Both the position numbers and the translations under genes were made by a program. Shown here in pieces: positions 5,653-7,146 of a stretch of 7,146 nt of DNA (positions are counted from its first letter, which is position 1; every line of letters begins with the position of its first letter). The stretch covers positions 1 to 7,146 of the forward strand of contig VFLF01000626.1 of assembly GCA_009885185.1 (NCBI GenBank), read 5' to 3'. Origin of the DNA: Nitrosomonadales bacterium. Its GTDB lineage: Bacteria > Pseudomonadota > Gammaproteobacteria > Burkholderiales > SG8-41. The notes beneath the pieces were generated by a model, which saw only the letters and a list, made by a program, of their open reading frames with translations, was not told where the DNA came from and did not search any database.

Positions 5653-6903
5653 TCAAAATCGCGTCACGCTGAACGGCGCCACATCCACACTGGGCACTCG
5701 TCCGGCGATCAAATCCGCCATCACCCGCCCGGTCGGCGCGCCGCCGCACAGCCCCACATGACCGTGGCCGAAGGCATACCAGACATTGGGTATATTAGAC
5801 GCCGGGCCGATCACCGGCAGCGAATCGGGCATCGACGGACGCCGGCCCATCCACTGTGTTGCATCGACATTGCGGATGCCCGGAAAAACCTGCTGCATCT
5901 GCGTTGCCAGCACGTCGGCACGCGCGTAATTCGGCTCCGCATCGTTACCCGCGAATTCGCTCTGCCCGGCGATGCGCAGACCCCGTTGCGAACCAAACTC
6001 CATCGGCGTGACAAAAACCTTCTGCTGCGGCAAAAACACCGGCATCGGCAAGGTGAAATTCGGATCAGAATACGTCACGTGATAACCGCGCTCGGCCTCC
6101 AGCGGTACATCGTCGCCGAATTTCGTGGTGAATTCGTTCGAATGCGAACCGGCGCAAATCACCAGCGTCTGCAGCGCCATATTGCCCGCGTCGGTCACCA
6201 GCGCGTGCGGGCCATCGGGCGACACCTCGATATCCAGCACCTTGCGCTGGTATATTTTGCCGCCGTCTTTCTGAAACTGCGCGGCGAGTGACTTGGTCAG
6301 CCGCTCCGGGTTGGTGACATACCCCTGCTCCGGCAAATACAGCCCAGCCGCGAAGTTGCCGCCCAGTTGCGGCACTTTTTCCCGGACGCCCGCGGCGTCG
6401 AGTTCCTCGATCAGCACGCCACGCTCGCGGCGCAGCCGCCACGGCAACGCATCTTTTTCCAAACCGGCACGCCTGTCATAAGCCACCACGTAACCCGTTT
6501 GACGAATCATGTCCGCCACGCCCGCGTCGCGCACCAGCGGCGCATACGCATCGAACGTCTGTTTCAGCAGCGGACGCAACGCATCGGCAATCTGCTCCAC
6601 GCGCGACAACCGCGACGCCGCCACCAGTCGCAGAAACCACGGCAGCGCCTTGAAAAAATGGCCGGGCCGAATCGCCAGCGGCCCGAGCGGATCCGACAAA
6701 TACCCCGGCACCTTCGACAGCACGCCCGGCAACGCCTGCGGCACGCAAGAGCCCGGACTCAAAATCCCCGCGTTGCCAAACGAGCAGTATTCCCCCGGCG
6801 GACGACTATCGACCACCGTGACATCATGGCCATCACGCCGCAAATAGCTTGCGGTGGCGATGCCCACAATGCCAGCACCGATGATAGTGATGTTTTTCGC
6901 CAA
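5653..6903 (-). CDS. DadA-like FAD-dependent D-amino acid dehydrogenase
   Basis: This 416-aa protein belongs to the DAO family of flavoproteins. It opens with a Rossmann motif for FAD, ITIIGAGIVG (GxGxxG at 9-14), with the ribose-binding acidic residue D32. It continues with NAG (44-46) and SPG (49-51), as in DadA, and ends with a second FAD contact region, PVIGPASNIPNVWYAFGHGHVGL, close in pattern to DadA (TPVVGRT..NLWLNTGHGTLGW). DadA-type enzymes oxidatively deaminate D-amino acids and pass electrons to the respiratory chain at the inner membrane. Length (E. coli DadA is 432 aa) and motifs fit, but the substrate could be another amino acid such as a hydroxyproline isomer or sarcosine. The start is TTG (6901-6903): an in-frame TAG lies five codons upstream, no ATG precedes the FAD motif, and GGGG sits 6 nt upstream. 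The propeller gene follows after 78 bp, so co-transcription is possible. Confidence 0.9.
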   Translation of the reverse strand: MAKNITIIGAGIVGIATASYLRRDGHDVTVVDSRPPGEYCSFGNAGILSPGSCVPQALPGVLSKVPGYLSDPLGPLAIRPGHFFKALPWFLRLVAASRLSRVEQIADALRPLLKQTFDAYAPLVRDAGVADMIRQTGYVVAYDRRAGLEKDALPWRLRRERGVLIEELDAAGVREKVPQLGGNFAAGLYLPEQGYVTNPERLTKSLAAQFQKDGGKIYQRKVLDIEVSPDGPHALVTDAGNMALQTLVICAGSHSNEFTTKFGDDVPLEAERGYHVTYSDPNFTLPMPVFLPQQKVFVTPMEFGSQRGLRIAGQSEFAGNDAEPNYARADVLATQMQQVFPGIRNVDATQWMGRRPSMPDSLPVIGPASNIPNVWYAFGHGHVGLCGGAPTGRVMADLIAGRVPSVDVAPFSVTRF

Positions 6904-6922
6904 GCCCTGCCCCGACTATTGT

Positions 6923-6939
6923 TTTACGTATGTATTTGT
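6923..6939 (-). promoter_or_regulatory. AT-rich leader motif upstream of the DadA-like gene
   Basis: ACAAATACATACGTAAA on the minus strand lies 20-36 nt before the TTG start and differs from the copy at 5548-5564 at two positions. Its ACAAATAC core is shared with the oxidoreductase leader at 1800-1807. It would lie inside the 5' untranslated region if the TATAAT box at 6951-6956 is used. Confidence 0.35.
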
Positions 6940-6950
6940 TGCTACAGGGA

Positions 6951-6956
6951 ATTATA
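6951..6956 (-). promoter_or_regulatory. Candidate -10 box (TATAAT) for the DadA-like gene
   Basis: A perfect TATAAT is read on the minus strand. Transcription would start near 6944, leaving a leader of about 40 nt. No good -35 hexamer is seen at 16-18 nt; that region (about 6973-6980) lies in the dyad at 6963-6987. Such a promoter could depend on an activator bound at the dyad. Confidence 0.4.
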
Positions 6957-6962
6957 GTGGAA

Positions 6963-6987
6963 GCAGCGCCACACGGATTGGCGCTGC
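6963..6987. promoter_or_regulatory. Inverted repeat GCAGCGCCA-N7-TGGCGCTGC, candidate operator
   Basis: Two perfect 9-bp arms (6963-6971 and 6979-6987) flank a 7-nt centre. The dyad sits just upstream of the TATAAT box and covers the expected -35 position of the DadA-like gene. Either a dimeric regulator site or an RNA hairpin would fit. There is no T-run to suggest a terminator. Confidence 0.4.
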
Positions 6988-6991
6988 GGTC

Positions 6992-7031
6992 GCAACGGTG
7001 GTAATATTCGCGCCGTTGCAAATCTGCAACG
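6992..7031. repeat. Overlapping, mutually exclusive stems upstream of the tRNA
   Basis: GCAACGG (6992-6998) can pair with CCGTTGC (7013-7019). The overlapping CGTTGCA (7014-7020) can instead pair with TGCAACG (7025-7031) around AATC, a 7-bp stem with a 4-nt loop. The two pairings exclude each other. As DNA the second is also a clean dyad that could bind a regulator. Its position between two divergent genes leaves open which gene, if any, it serves. Confidence 0.4.
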
Positions 7032-7045
7032 TCCGTAGGTACTTT
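7017..7045 (+). promoter_or_regulatory. Weak candidate promoter for tRNA-Val
   Basis: TTGCAA (7017-7022) lies 17 nt before TACTTT (7040-7045), and initiation would fall just ahead of the tRNA at 7053. The -10 match is poor (3 of 6) and the -35 overlaps the dyad at 7014-7031. The tRNA could also be transcribed from elsewhere, for example from TAATAT at 7002-7007. Confidence 0.2.
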
Positions 7046-7052
7046 CTCTATC

Positions 7053-7127
7053 GGGCGGTTAACTCAGCGGTAGAGTGCCACCTTCACACGGTGGAAGCCA
7101 CTGGTTCGATCCCAGTACCGCCCACCA
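7053..7127 (+). tRNA. tRNA-Val (anticodon CAC)
   Basis: The 75-nt cloverleaf folds completely. Acceptor GGGCGGT (7053-7059) pairs with ACCGCCC (7117-7123). The D stem is ACTC/GAGT, the anticodon stem CCACC/GGTGG (7078-7082, 7090-7094), and the T stem ACTGG/CCAGT around TTCGATC. The 7-nt anticodon loop TTCACAC places CAC at 7085-7087, which reads the valine codon GUG. Discriminator A (7124) is followed by an encoded CCA (7125-7127). The gene stands alone in view; 19 AT-rich bases follow to the window end with no visible terminator. Confidence 0.97.
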
Positions 7128-7146
7128 CGATATTAATTCATTAAAT

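Noticed and set aside
5758..6291. Plus-strand open frame (177 codons) opposite the DadA-like gene
   Set aside because: It is an antisense shadow with Arg/His-rich composition and no motif.
7053..7127. tRNA 3' end as an attachment site for an integrated element
   Set aside because: Only 19 bases follow the tRNA, with no integrase and no second copy of the tRNA end in the window.
6854..7144. Plus-strand open frame running through the tRNA gene
   Set aside because: It crosses the dyads and the full tRNA-Val, and its start lies inside the FAD-motif region of the opposite gene.

Overview
The window is about 7.1 kb of GC-rich bacterial chromosome holding six complete protein genes and one tRNA gene. 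There is no transposase, integrase, phage gene or CRISPR array. The periplasmic proteins with Sec signal peptides, the DadA-like flavoprotein, the CCA-encoding tRNA and the palindromic intergenic repeats suggest a Gram-negative proteobacterium, most likely a betaproteobacterium. That placement is inference from gene content and style; no phylogenetic marker is present.

Left part, plus strand (1-2834). A 126-bp leader carries inverted arrays of a 7-nt unit and a possible promoter. It is followed by a cytoplasmic gamma-glutamyltransferase-fold (GGT-fold) Ntn hydrolase, an intergenic hairpin built from 10-nt repeats, and a Gfo/Idh/MocA-family NAD(P)-dependent oxidoreductase. The hydrolase keeps the autocatalytic Thr-Thr core but lacks most residues that bind the gamma-glutamyl group in true GGTs.

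Centre, minus strand (2896-5574). A compact run of three genes is transcribed right to left: a secreted YVTN/YncE-type beta-propeller, a secreted NodB-fold polysaccharide deacetylase with a variant first motif (TIDTG), and an integral-membrane fatty acid hydroxylase/sterol desaturase with the full eight-histidine signature. Successive genes overlap (17-38 nt, then a 4-nt GTGA stop/start overlap), so they look translationally coupled. The set suggests a shared role in modifying the cell envelope, a glycan or a lipid, but no specific pathway can be named. A block of three hairpins separates this run from the convergent oxidoreductase gene, and its first part has become the last codons of the hydroxylase gene.

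Right part (5653-7146). A DadA-like FAD-dependent amino acid dehydrogenase lies on the minus strand 78 bp upstream of the propeller gene and starts with TTG. It could be the first gene of the same transcript. The 149-bp gap between it and the plus-strand tRNA-Val(CAC) gene holds a TATAAT box and several dyads, including two mutually exclusive stems. An AT-rich motif (ACAAATAC followed by WTA) recurs at the start of three of the six genes and is the least explained shared signal in the window. I see no clear candidate for a wholly new system. The most interesting items are the propeller-deacetylase-hydroxylase cluster, the divergent GGT-fold enzyme and the shared start-site motif.
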